From NCBI GenBank assembly GCA_013365325.1, contig JABVXV010000123.1, positions 1 through 64,000 on the forward strand: a stretch of DNA of 64,000 bases, in the 5' to 3' direction. Positions 24,875 to 38,463 of the stretch are shown in pieces (position 1 is the stretch's first letter; the number at the start of each line of letters is the position of its first letter). The translations under genes and the position numbers were made by a program. The DNA comes from Dipetalonema caudispina. Taxonomy: Eukaryota; Nematoda; Chromadorea; Rhabditida; Onchocercidae. The notes below the pieces were generated by a model. That model searched no databases, was not told the DNA's origin, and saw only the letters and a program-made list of their open reading frames with translations.

Positions 24875-27800
24875 ATGTCTATTCAATCAGAGTAAGTTCG
24901 TTACTATCTTTTTTAGTTTTTTATAAAACTATCGTTTAACAAAAAATTCTCACAAATACAATTTATAGAAATTTTTTTTCCCTTTTTGACGAACAAAATT
25001 TAAGACATCAATTAGTTAATTAGTTTGCAAATGAATTGAAAGTGATTGTAAAGAAGTGATCGTGAAATATGAAAACAGTAGGAAATTTTTAAAAATTTAG
25101 GAATTCATACATTTCTATTTCATTCATAAACTTTTAGTGCAATAAACTTTTTAGTAGTACAGAAAATTTTGCAAAAAAATCGACGAACATTTATTTTTGG
25201 AGGATTACAACACTTTTTCACATTATCTGGCTAGATTTCTAAAGCCAATTTCTTTAATTCTGATTCTAATTAAAATGTTAATCAAAAAGATTGGCATTAA
25301 GCAATTAATGACTATTGAATTACAGCAATTATACCATTTTTATCAATTAATTATTGCCTGAGAATATTTCTTATTAGTAATAAATTCTTTCTCATACTAA
25401 AATACAATTTACGATTCGTAATCTAATGTAATCAAACTATTATCACAATGTAAATCTATTCTTTGATTTATTTAAACGAATTTTTCTTTTTTTTTCTATT
25501 CACTATTAACTTCGTTTTTTTTTTTTTTTTTTTTTTTAAAAATTAATCATAAGCATGAAAAAACAAAACAAAAGATCACTAACATGAATGCAGAAATTAT
25601 CTGATTTATTTTTTAAAATTATTACATTATTAAATATTGATACAATATGATAACATAAATACATATTACAAAATTTAATTATGTGTAATTTATCACCATT
25701 ACGTATCATCACACATTATAGAATTTAATTTTATATGGTCTATTTATCATAGTATATGCCTCATACAAGTTTATAAAAAAAGTTTTTTTTTTTCTTTTTT
25801 ATTATTGTTGTTACTAATAAATCTTTTTAGGAATGGTTTAAATTAGCCAATTATGCTTTAAAAAAAGAAAAAAAAGATAGGACTCGCATGTAAAACAATA
25901 AATTGATAAGTATTAAATAAATTTGCAAAATTTTCAACATATAACTTTTTTAAACACCACAATACTTAATGATAGCAATTCATTGCAAGTAATAAATTCT
26001 GGATGATAATTCCTAGCTGATAATTCCCGGATTGCATCATATTTTCTTCTTCAAAGGCTCCATTTAGCCGCTTCAATATTTGCTAATCTTATCAGCTAAT
26101 ATTCGTAATTAACGTTTTGGCAAAAGAAAAAAAACTATCGAATGCTAAATTCGTAAATTTTAAAAATAATTAAAAAAAATCAAATCAAAGGAATTGGCGA
26201 ATTTGGAAAAAAATAAAAAAAAAAATGATATGCAGGAAAAAAGCCTTTTATCTGTACTTGTATATGTTTTACCGAAAAGATAAACAATTGATTTTACTCA
26301 AAATTGCTGTTGTAACAATTCAATTCGTCGTAATTTACGGTTATGTTTATTCCGTAAGTTTAAATTGATTGATTTAAAATTGTTCTGAAAAGCATTATGT
26401 AAACATTTAATAATAAAATTAATTTAGAAATTAATTTAGCATAAGCTTTAAATAAACCATTTGAACTATATGATCATTTGATTTTAAATATGTTGAAAAA
26501 AGAAACCATATTTCCTTGATCATTTTTCATTAAGGTCAAAAAAAAGTCATTGTTTTTCACACTTTAAATTTAATTCTTATTTGATAATTTTTCCACCGAT
26601 CAGAATAATTTCAAATTATGCAAAAAGGGGGAAAAAAAGAAATGAAAGAGTGAAGTCATTTTATTTCATTTCATCTATCAAAAACGTCGTAATAAAATGC
26701 ATCAATTAATTAATTACGCTTCATCAATCATTTGTATTTAATACAATATTTAAAATTTTTTTGCAATATTATTCAATATTTTCATATTAACATTATTGAT
26801 TATTGACAATATTATTCAGAAATTTTGTGTTACAATTTCATGTTAACTATCAACTTTGATATTTTATATATTTTAGGAATGAAAAAATAACAGTTTGGAT
26901 TGATAATGGTGATAAGAAAGCAGAACTTCATACTAAAACACCATGTTGTGATACTAACAGTACGTTAGATGGAAGTAAGTATCTTTTTTTTTTTTTTTTG
27001 AAAATTTTGGAAAGAATCTGTTGAAAGCGTACTTATCGTAAGAAGCGTAAAAGTATGAATTTAACAATTTGAATTATTCAATCAAATATTCCTTATCAGA
27101 AGATATTTTTCTCGTTCAATTTTTTTACATATTTTTAATTTCTTTGTTTATTAAACTTCACCGTCCATTATTAAGATCAAATTAATTTTTCACCAACGTT
27201 TAGAATAAAGATTTTTGTTTTATTTTTCCAAATCTTGAAATTTAGTTCTTATCCAGTCCAACATTTCGTTCGTAACTGAGTTAATGCATCCAATTAGAAA
27301 TTCTAATTTCAGGATTAAAATTTCAACAACTTTATTGCTAAGATTATATCTAATCTTTTCCTTTAAAATATCTCTATCATAATAATTGAAAATGCATAAA
27401 TTACAGGTATTGCTGCAGCAAATGAGCTGTCATTATATGCTGGACATAAAAGTCTTCCATTAATTACAGCATTTTTTAAAAGTTTCAATGTTCAAAATGT
27501 TAATGATACTAAAGATATACGAAAAAAGGTGTGAAAATTTTATTCTATTTTTTTATATGCTTTGAATAGTTGTATGAAAATTTGTAGCATATTAATGGAA
27601 TGGAAATAATTAATGAACCTAGTGAATTGATAACACTGATAACACGTTATCATGATAAGGAAACGATTATATTCTATTTTATTATAGTTAAATGTTACAT
27701 TATTAAATGATGAAAGATTTTTTATTTCATTAAATCCACTCTTCCAAAGTTTAGAATCAAAGATGTATGTTGAAAAATGGAAAGGTCAAGACAAATATCG

Positions 27801-30800
27801 TACCTTTTTTTACAACTGTTATCATTTAAGATAACAGAAGAAAAGGATAAATTGAAATCATAATCAAACAACGATAATTTCTCCAGCTATATCATGCCAT
27901 GTACCAATATTAGGAATGATATGATGATGATATAAATAGCATATAATGATTTTTAATTTTATCTAGCAATATATGATTAATAATATTCATAAAATAATAT
28001 GAATCGTTGAAATACCAACAGCAATAACAATAATTTGATAATGTTAATTGTAAATTAATTTAGCTTATATATTTTATTTATTTTTATCATCAACTTTATA
28101 AATAAAATAAAATCTTCCCATCTGTTAATAATTTTTAATTAGTGGAAAAACATAGTTGATGATGAAAAAATGTTCCATGGTGAAATTAAAGTATAAAAAT
28201 GGATATAATTATTGAAATGCAACGTGCTGTGTTTTAATAAAAAATGAATCAAATATCTTCGAATTTTTCAATTTATATATATATGTATATGTGTATGTAA
28301 TATATGAATTTAGAGATTTAATTCATTTAAATATTATTTAAATTAAATTTATTGTATTAAGGCGAATCTTGGCACCATTTTGGGTGTATATTTGCCAACT
28401 ATACAGCATATCTTTGGTGCTATCATGTTTTTACGATTATTTTGGATCGTTGGTATTATGGGAATTGGTCAATGTATTGCAATGACTTTTCTATGCATGT
28501 TTTGTGTAAGTATCATTTTAATATCATTAATTACTTTCAATTATATGAAATAACAAAATAGAGATTTAATTAAATTGTTACCAAATAATTAAACAATATT
28601 TTCCAATATTTTTAACCATTTCTTATAATACACGAAATTAAGTTTTTCTTTTTCCTAAATTAATTTTTATTTGAAAAATTTTAAAATTGTTAAGACTTCT
28701 ATTTTTTTACCATGTTGAACTATAGCTAATTGAATAGATAGGTAAACAGTTTAAAAAAATGCTAATAAAATTCAATTCTTTTTACAACTTACCCTCTATC
28801 AATTGTTTGAAATATTGCATTCAAAATGTTTAAATTTCTTTGATAATAATTAATTTTCATTTATTATAGACTTTTTTAACATCCATCAGTTTGAGTGCTA
28901 TAGCTACTAATGGTATGATCGAGACCGGTGGTACCTATTACATGATTTCACGAAATTTGGGACCTGAATTTGGTACAGCTGTTGGTATATTGTTTTATTT
29001 GGCAAATGCATGTGCATGTGCTATGTATATTGTTGCAGCAGTTGAAGTATTTCTTGTAAGTTTATGACGATTTGCTTCATACATCAAATATAGTTTGATT
29101 AGAAAATTAATTAATCATATTTGTAATTCAATTTCATTATATCCAAAATTTATTTAATTTAAAATCATAAATTTAGTTATACATAGCACCAAGTATGACA
29201 ATTGGTGGTCAAGATGTTCACGATGATACCGGTTAGTTGTTTTACAATTTTTACCTATTAATTTTATTTTTTAATTATATAAACACTACAGCTCAATGTT
29301 AACATGATAGATGCTATTTGTCTGGAATAAGACAAATAAATGGAAACTATCAGTATCAGGTTTACAGCTCTTAAGAACACAATGGAATGACATTATCATA
29401 ATTTGAAATAATTTTGTTAAATTTTAGGCTTAACTGGAATGATGTCAAATAACTATCGTGTTTATGGTACTATCATTTTATTACTCTTATTTGCTGTCGT
29501 TGCACTTGGTGTTCGGTTTGTACAATTCTTTGCACCGGTAATACTCATTTATTTAATTCGAATTGTATAGATCAAAATGTAGCTATCGATTGAAATTATT
29601 ATAAACCGGAAGTGATAAGATTATCTCTTCTCTATTATATTGATTTGATTCATATTTGAATAACCTTTCTTGATTTATATAAAACTTAATTTTTCGACCA
29701 TTTCATATTTTTAAAACAAAAATATCAAAACATGTCGAAACGAAAAGAGGAAAAAGAATTAAGTGATAAATTGCTTAACTTATTTTCAAGCCAAATAACT
29801 TTCCTTTCATGCTGTCAGATAATGCTTGAGCACTGATCAAATTCAATTTTCCAAATTTTATAAATCAATATCTGTTTAGATTTCTTTGATATGTGTGCTA
29901 ATCTCGATAGCAGCTATCTTTGCTGGTGCAATCGAGAAAAGTATCATATCTAGCAATCATCAAGTATGCTACCTTGATGATCTTTTATTGCGTGCTACTG
30001 CATATGTATCCGTTAATACCACCAACAAAGATTTATGCTCCTACTGTAATTTTGATAATCCAATACTTCGCGATATCATTTGTCGCAATAGTTCATCGTC
30101 AGATTCATGCGGCAATCATACATTAACATGCGAAAAAGCTTTTCCCGGGATTCAAAGTGGTGTTTTTCTTGGTATGTTCTTATCATTAAATATCACTTTA
30201 TCAATTAAGTAGTATATTTAGTATTTCATTGTCATTCTATCTTGAATCACTTATCAATTCTTCATACATTTCAATCTGATATATCTTAATATTAGTAAAC
30301 TTAAGCATAAATTTACATTTCAATCGCCTTTTTTTGTATACAGATCAGGTGAAAAAATTTCTTTAGTTAATCTTTTTTTTTTTTTTTTATTTGTTTGTTT
30401 GTTATGCATTTATTTAATATTTGAATAATTTTAGCAAATTTTGGTAGTCATTATATGAATGAAGGTGAAGTAGCACCAATGCAATATGTTAATAATAAAA
30501 AATTGGAAATTTTTCAGGTAAAAAATATACTTCTATATAATTGGACATTGTTATTACAACTTTTAGAAACACTTATTTTCTTAAACAAAAATAAAGAAGC
30601 TAACTTTTTTCTTTATTAATACGATAACTGATTAATTAAAAAGCTTAATTGAAATTGCATCAACAAGTTAATTCATTGTTAATTAAAAATTCTTCTCATT
30701 TCAACTTTGTTTCCATTCATCTATCAACTTATCTCCTGCGTTCTTAGGAGGGAAACAAAAAGCATTGAAATATCATAATGCTTTAAAGCAGTATCTAAGT

Positions 30801-33800
30801 TGATGTACTGAAACAGACTTAATTTTGCTTTCTCTTTACTTTAAAAAAAAAAAAAAAAAAACCATTTCAATTTTAGAATAAATTAAATTCCCATTTCTTA
30901 CTGCATAAATTACTTAATTATTAAATTACTTCTCAACAATACCATTATGTTGCACATTTTTAGGATATTACAACAACATTTTTTGTCGTAATGGCGATCT
31001 ATTTTCCAAGTGTTAGTGGTATTATGACAGGAGCAAATATGAGCGGTATTTTTGTTTATTGTTGTTTACTATTGTTGTTGTTTTTTTTTTTTCTTTTAAT
31101 ATGTGATATCATTCATTTAATTAGCCTTATTTTAAGAATTTTTTTGTTGAATATTTTCAAGTATTAATATAAGAATTAAATAAACATTATATTATTAAAT
31201 AATTAATTGTTAATAACAGTAAGCAATTATGCTTATAAATTAATGATCTAAATTAAATAGAAATTTTATGTTAGGTGATTTGAAAGATCCTCAAAAAAGT
31301 ATACCTCAAGGGACAATTGCTGCACAGTTAACAACATCCATCATATACTTTTTTCTCATCTTAGCTTTCGGATCAACAATTGCAGGTAAGCAAAAATTTT
31401 AATCCATTCTGTATGTATTGATATGTTTATATATATTTGAATGCATTGAATTTTTTAAAAAACTTATCATTTTTAGTTTATTATATATTATATTTTATTT
31501 TTATTTATTTACAATTGCATTTTATTTCATCAAAATTATAATTGCAATTTTAGGCCCAGTATTACGTGATAAATACGGACAAAGCATAAGCGGTTCCGGT
31601 ATGGTAGTAGCTGAATTAGCTTGGCCAACATCATGGATAATCATGATTGGTGCATTTACATCATGTTTTGGAGCTGCATTACAATGTCTTTGTAGTAAGT
31701 TAGCTTCTTCACTTCTGATCAGTATCAGTGATAAAAATAATTGCCAATTTTTAATGTGTTAATTTAATTTATCTGAAGAGAAAAATTTGCAAATTTATAC
31801 ATTTATAGGCGCTCCACGTTTATTGCAATCAATAGCAAAAGATGATGTCTTACCATTTTTACGAACATTTCAAAAGCTAACACAATGGAATGAACCATTT
31901 CGATGGTATATGAAAAATTTTAACATCTTTTTTTTTTTTTTTTTTTCATTTTTATCAATAAAATATAAAATTATCATATTATTGTATGTTACAATGATAC
32001 ATAGCATTACCATAGTTATCCAATTGAAAGCTTTAAGTAATTAATTTAAATTAATTGAATAAATGCATTATTTTAATTAACATTTTACAGCTTAATTTTA
32101 ACGATATTAATAGCGGAATTGATCATATTAGTAGCAGCATTGGATCGAATAGCACCAGTCGTTGATTTTTTTTTCTTGATGTGTTATGCTTTTATTAATC
32201 TTGCTTGCTTTTTACATTCCATTCTTGGTGCTCCAAATTGGCGACCACGTTTCAAGTGCTATCATTGGTAAAGTTTTAGAAATATTTATGAAAAAATTTA
32301 TAAATTATGAAATTGTTCACCAAATTATTTGTGAAATCTATCCATGCATTAAAACATGAAAAACAAAATTAAATTATTCAAAATTTAATCTATTATTTAG
32401 CATTTAGCATATTTTCTTCCTACCCAGTAATTTCTAACATTACCAATAAAAAAATTTTAAAATAATTTGGAGAGAGAGAAAAAAAAAAGTGATTTTCAGG
32501 ACATTATCATTATTGGGAACATTATTATGCTTATTTATAATGTTTTCAACTCATTGGATTTATGCTATTATTGTCACATTACTTTGTGCTATGATTTATA
32601 AATATGTCTCATGGAAAGGGTATATATTTTATAAATTAATAAAAGTTCAAATTAAAAATTTTTTGATGAAATAAAAGAAAAATTTAAATGAAACAAAAGA
32701 AAAAAAAAACTTACTTACATATCGGAAAAGAATTATTGTTTCACTATTGACATATTTATTTCGAGTTTTTAAACATTGATTTAAGCAGAAAGTTTAGTCA
32801 AAAAATTTTTTTAAAATTTGACAAATTTGTTTTCTAAGAAATCAATTAATCGCTATAGCTGATACTTAAACTGATAATTTATAAAATTCATTCTCTTTAA
32901 TAAATCCTTATTCTCCGCTTTTTATCATCTCCTCTGATTTCATAGTTGTGTGAAATATCGATGCAACAATGTTGCAAGCAACGTTAACATTATCAGGTAG
33001 ACGATAATGGATATTTATTTAGAAATGAAAGTATTAATCATTTAAATTTTCAGTGATAAGAAAGAGTGGGGTGATGGAATGATAGGACTTATACTTAGTA
33101 CTGCTCAATTTTCACTTTCAAAATTGGAAGACAAACAACCACATCCAAAAAATTGGCGACCACAATTACTTTTGATTGCAAATTTACCATCAGCTGAAAA
33201 TTGGCGACAAAATGAAATCACTCGAAAATTAATTAGTCTTGCAAGTCAGCTAAAAAAAGGTCGTGGTTTGACTGTTGCTGTAGCTTTACACGAAGGTCAA
33301 TCTACCAATAAAAATGCTAAGGTAATAATTCATTAATTGTTTTTTTTTTTTTAAAATAACTATAAAGATTTTGTTACAAAACTAATTGGTAACAAAAAGC
33401 TAACATATTTAATTTGAATGGTAGAAAATATCAATTGTAATGAATAATTCATTATAAAAAGATAATATCAAAAGAAAGAAAGAAATATTTTATAAAGGTA
33501 TTTGTTATTGTGTTAAATAAGCTCATTTTCTGGACGCTTTTTCAGTAAATTTTCTAAATTTGTGGTGCAAATTAACTTAAAAGATAATTTATCAAAGATC
33601 AAATTATCGGATAGTTTTAAATAAATAATTGAATAGTAAGCGATCATAGCTTCTATTTTGGTGTACCTTTTCCAGATAACCAACAGTGTTGAGCAAGTAA
33701 CTGTGATACAAATAAGACAGGTAATTCTTTCAAATTTATAGATAATTGCGGCACAAATGAAAAAAAAGCTACTAGAAGAAATGACAAATGCAAAAGTTCA

Positions 33801-36651
33801 TGGCTTCTGTTCATCACTTATATATGAAACAGATCAATTAGAAGGTGCATTATCAACTCTTATACAAAGTTGTGGTATTGGACCATTACGACCAAATACT
33901 TTGTTGATTCCGTTTCCGGAAGAATTGCATGGTAAAAGTGTTTATTGGCATTTCCTGCGTAAGTTACTTTTTCCTTGTTTTATCAGAATTATATAGCCAG
34001 ATAAAATGTAATTAAAAATTACAAGCAAAATAGAAAACTATGCTTTTTTGTCTATTGAAGATTAGAATTTAAACTTTTAACCTTGGAAAGTTATATTTAA
34101 ATTATAGATCGCCTTCAACTTGGTGCAATGCAAGATATGTGTCTACTTGTATTAAAAGGTATTCCATATTTTCCGGAAAACGAATATAGAATGGCCGGAA
34201 ATATTGACATGTGGTGGATCCTTCATGATGGCGGCCTCTTGCTTCTTATTTCATTTTTACTCAAACAGCATAAGGTATTACTACTTATCATATTAACTGA
34301 TTTCATCAAAATCCAAATTAATTCTTAAATGAGTGAATCAATGTCAAATGAAGTATCATAGCAGTAACAGAAATAACATTTTCATGTTGATATCTTCTTT
34401 TTTAGGTTTGGCGCAATTGTCATCTACGAATATTTGTTGTCATAGGACATGATGACAATAAATCACAATTGCAACATGACATGGAAAAATTTTTGTACGA
34501 AATGCGCATCGATGCTAATTTATACGCACGTCTTTCACTTTCAATTCATTGAATTTCTAAAAATATTTGATATAAGCAAAAGGGTCAATTCATCCTCAAA
34601 TATTTAGGATTAAGGGTCAATAAGGTAGTTATTAAAAAATGGTAAAATTGAAGAAAGATGAAACGAAGCGAGAAATTTTTTGTCACATTGCATTATAACT
34701 ATTTAATTAAGCTTCTTACTTGATCAGATTAACAACTCATTCAATCAAAATTATAATCAATTTATTTGCTTTTTTTTGCAAACAGATTTCAAAAAACCTC
34801 TGTTATTTAATCATCATATTTCTTAAAGAAATCTAAAAGTTTTTTGATTTTAAAAAATGGAAAAATAATTATTTTCTTCAGTTGGAGGAATTTGCTACTC
34901 CAGATATATCAGCATATGAAATACGACGATCATTGCAAAATAATACATTAAGTTTGTCGAGAAAGAAACGCTACTCAATGGTATTGCTATTTCTAGAAAT
35001 ACAAAATAAATTTTTAAAATCATTTCATGTGATCCAACTTAAACATTTTAGTTTGGCATAACACTGATAACAATTGAAAGATAACGGAAACATATGGGAA
35101 TACAACATATAGAAATATACATAAATTGAAACTTTCAAACTAGTCGAAAAAACTGTACTGTTAATTAAACAGTTGAAGCTCGCAGATTATAAATAATCTG
35201 ATAAATGGGATTAATTAAGCGGAATAATCTAGTTGTTGATATTGTACCAAAATTCATACCTTGAAAAGTTCTAGGATTCGAGTCATCAGGAAAATTGAAA
35301 TGAATTTTTATTGCAATTTCTACCATATAATAAATTGATTTCTTTTTAAATGAATATTTTACTTCTACTTAGTTATCCAACTAGAAGTGTTATTCTGTCC
35401 TTCATAAATTCAATTTATAATCAACATTTACTTCGCATATTTTTTTCTCTAATTATGTTGATCAATTAAATTTTGGAATCAGTCCAACATATATTGAACG
35501 ATAATCTTAGAAATAGTCATTATAAGAGAATTAAATTTTATGAAAAAAATGAAAAGGAAAATTAAACGAATGAAATCATTGTATTTCAGGTTCAAGTTAT
35601 TCTTGATCAAAATAGAAAACAGCGTGAAAATAATAAAAGTGGTGAGAAAATTCAAATCATTCGCTTAATCGTCATTTGACACTTTCCTAAGTCTTGCTAT
35701 AAAAAATGCTTTGATGCTTTATTAAATTTCAACGTTCCCTTTTTCCTTCTTATTCTGCAGAAGATGAATCCAAAGTTTTCGTTCAAACTATTCAAGTGGA
35801 ATCACGAACTGAGGGAAATGAAGCATCTCGGAATTTCGGAAATAGTTCGTTTCCGGCATATCTTCCGCAACTCATTCCATTTCGAATGTTCGCTTTTTTT
35901 TATTTATTCTTCAATTAGAAATCTTACTACACTTTAATTCATTTCTTATTTTCACAGGAAATTCCCTTTCTCCTATGAAAAACAAAGAAATTTCAGACTT
36001 TTTTTTAACTTCATCATTTCTACTATTGCAATTTGGTCTATTCTCTGTTACTTCCCCACTTTCAATTTCCAATTTTTCAAATTTCAACTTTCCAGCTTCA
36101 GATGCATTTTATTTTTTAGCGTACATCCGAACAATAACGTGGAAAATGGTGAATGTAGAAGGAAGTTCAAATGTGAACGAAAGTTTACATTCAGTTCGTT
36201 TGAATCAGAAGTAAGCAACACTATCAACCGGAAAGCATCAGCATTAACTGATTCGTCTAATCAGCTGGAGGGACCAGAAGAGGTTTTTCCTTCAAGCTTT
36301 TCATATTGAAATATCATTTTTTTTCTTGGCGTTTCTCAGAGTATCATAACAAAATATTTGATCAATTCAATGATTCAAAATATAATTACACAAAAATTTT
36401 GCTAATCGATACATTCATTCACAATTTTTTAGCGTGTAATACGTGAAGTTCATTCGGCTGTACGTCTGAATGGAAAGATATTCGAGAAATCTAGCACGAG
36501 TGCTTTGGTAGTATTAAATCTTCCAGAACCACCAAAAAAAGAATCTGCTCTTCCCAATTACATGGAATATTTGAATGTGTTGACGCATAACTTACGACGG
36601 GTTCTTTTGGTCCGAGGAAGTGGTTCCGAAGTAATCACTAAATATTCGTAA
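24875..36651 (+). CDS. K-Cl cotransporter, SLC12A4-7 (KCC) family
   Basis: Twenty-four exons give about 1088 residues, the usual KCC length: 24875-24891, 26877-26974, 27407-27528, 28362-28505, 28870-29055, 29177-29231, 29428-29537, 29880-30171, 30435-30517, 30964-31045, 31275-31385, 31554-31694, 31809-31905, 32091-32267, 32500-32619, 33054-33321, 33742-33958, 34108-34274, 34406-34525, 34882-34980, 35590-35641, 35761-35887, 36120-36282, 36433-36651. KCCs export K+ with Cl- across the plasma membrane and set cell volume and neuronal chloride. Signatures include [73 protein letters not shown] and the C-terminal [12 protein letters not shown]. The long extracellular loop (exon 8) is rich in cysteine and has N-glycosylation sequons NTT, NSS and NHT. 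Exon 1 codes only six residues before a 2-kb intron. All junctions are GT-AG except after exon 19, and exon 23 has an alternative acceptor at 35957. The paralogue within the family is not decided. Confidence 0.95.
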
Positions 36652-38451
36652 TTCTCTTACATAAATCTTTATGCACATTTCGTTATATTGTAAATAATTA
36701 TAAAATTCAAATTGTTGATTTAAGAAATTATTCTTGCAATATTAATACTTTTTTTGAATATTCCAAACAAAAAAAGTGATACCAAAGCTTCAATAATTCA
36801 ATACAATAAAACTATTTTTTCCTTGAAAAAGTGTCAAACTTACATTGTAGTGACGAAGCAACATAGTTTTTTCTTCGAAAATGCGAAAAGAATTTTTACT
36901 ATATTTTGTACTTATCCAAGGATCAATAAAAAGTTATCTTTCTGTGTTTTTTATTTCGCTTTTTTCTCATTTGGATGAGAACACGCTTGTTAGGATATTG
37001 CTTTGAAAACAAAAGTTAAAACATTTACCCTGAAATTTCAAGTACTTTAAATACTTCCCATTATACTCCATTATACTCTTTTAAATTCCCTCTTAAATAA
37101 CTTCCGTATTCAATCAATAATACCGTTCAGTAATACCATTCAAAACAATAATCAACTGTTAAATAACAAAAGAAATAGTCCTTCATAATTTCAAGCATAT
37201 TCTAATGGCATTTTCAAATTTCCATAACTTTGTTCGCCGAGTAATTAAACTCATTATTGAATAGATTAATTTAACTTTAAAAAGGAGTCATTTTTAAAAC
37301 TTGAAAATTTCCAATTTCTTTCAAATTAAAAAGAAAAACAGAATTTCGCATAAATTATTGATCCACAAGAAATTAGCAATTACTGCTACAATGTAATGCT
37401 TCTACACTATACAACCAATTAGTCCAAAATTATCTCCCATTGTTACATTTCATAACTCGTAGCATATTACAAGAATGCAACATTGTAATTTCATATGAAA
37501 CAATTAGACAAAGATGGAAAATATAGTGGTTTAGAAGGAGAAGTTATGGTTAAACATATGTTGTATGATTGATACAGTATTTTGGAGACATCCAGGGATT
37601 GCTAAGATTTACGAGATATTATGCAGTTAGAGATTGTAGAAGAAAAATATAGTTTTGATTAAGGAGATGGTAAGAAATGATGGAAAAAGCGAGAAATAAT
37701 GTTTGGAATAGATTGAGAAAATGTTGAAATATCGACTGTGTTTAAGTGTAGCAGTGATTGAGAGTAGTGAAGAGAGTGGTAGGAAAGTGGAAGCAGAAGC
37801 AGGTAGAAGTTTTTGGCATAAAATTCGTTGAATTGATGTATTTCTTTTTTTTTTTTTTTTTTTCACGGGTAATTTTTAGATAATTTCAGGTAAATATATG
37901 TGGAAATGCTATAAAATCTTTTATTTTATAATTAATTGATAATAATTTGATTTTATTCTCTTTTATTTGTGGATCTGACAATCATAATTATTAGTATGAC
38001 AGATTTCTGTTCTGTTGCCATGTTATATTTCCACTCTTCCCTATGTGTAATAAAGAAATGAAAAGAAAAAAAAAGAGAAAAAACTGATTCCTTCGAGATA
38101 AATTAAGCGTTTGTGTTGGAAAAATCCATCTGAAAAAAGTTCGAGGTTATTCACATCAGTAGTTAATCAAATTCTTTATGCTTTTCAAAGGTAATTTAGA
38201 AAAAAAAAGTCTGAGGAAAGTTTCCTGCAAAACAGAACAATCTTATAAATCTCATTTAAAGAATTAAGGAACTCAAAATTATGTATCATTTTTTTAGTTT
38301 TTAATCAAATTTATTCAGTATAGCTTATAATATCTTCGTCAAAATCTTTCTTTCTCGTACTGTTTTCTACATTTATATCTCTAGCTATCGTCATCATAAT
38401 GTAGCATACTGTCATAATTTGCTGTGAATTTTATGTCTAACATGGATTTTT
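36652..38451. other. Cotransporter 3' flank and intergenic DNA
   Basis: AATAAA at 36925-36930, about 275 bases after the stop, is a plausible polyadenylation signal for the cotransporter. The rest is AT-rich, with a T20-class homopolymer near 37845, and has no gene I can support; frames at 36754-36978 and 37627-37866 have no family signal. Confidence 0.55.
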
Positions 38452-38461
38452 CTTTTTGCAG
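38452..38461 (+). other. Likely SL trans-splice acceptor of FOXRED1
   Basis: TCTTTTTGCAG (ending at 38461) lies two bases before the FOXRED1 ATG at 38464. There is no upstream exon in frame, so it is best read as a spliced-leader acceptor; a 5' UTR intron is the alternative. Confidence 0.65.
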
Positions 38462-38463
38462 AA

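Noticed and set aside
34590..34660. Possible micro-exon GATTAAG between cotransporter exons 19 and 20
   Set aside because: It does not restore phase and adds residues where the family alignment leaves no room.
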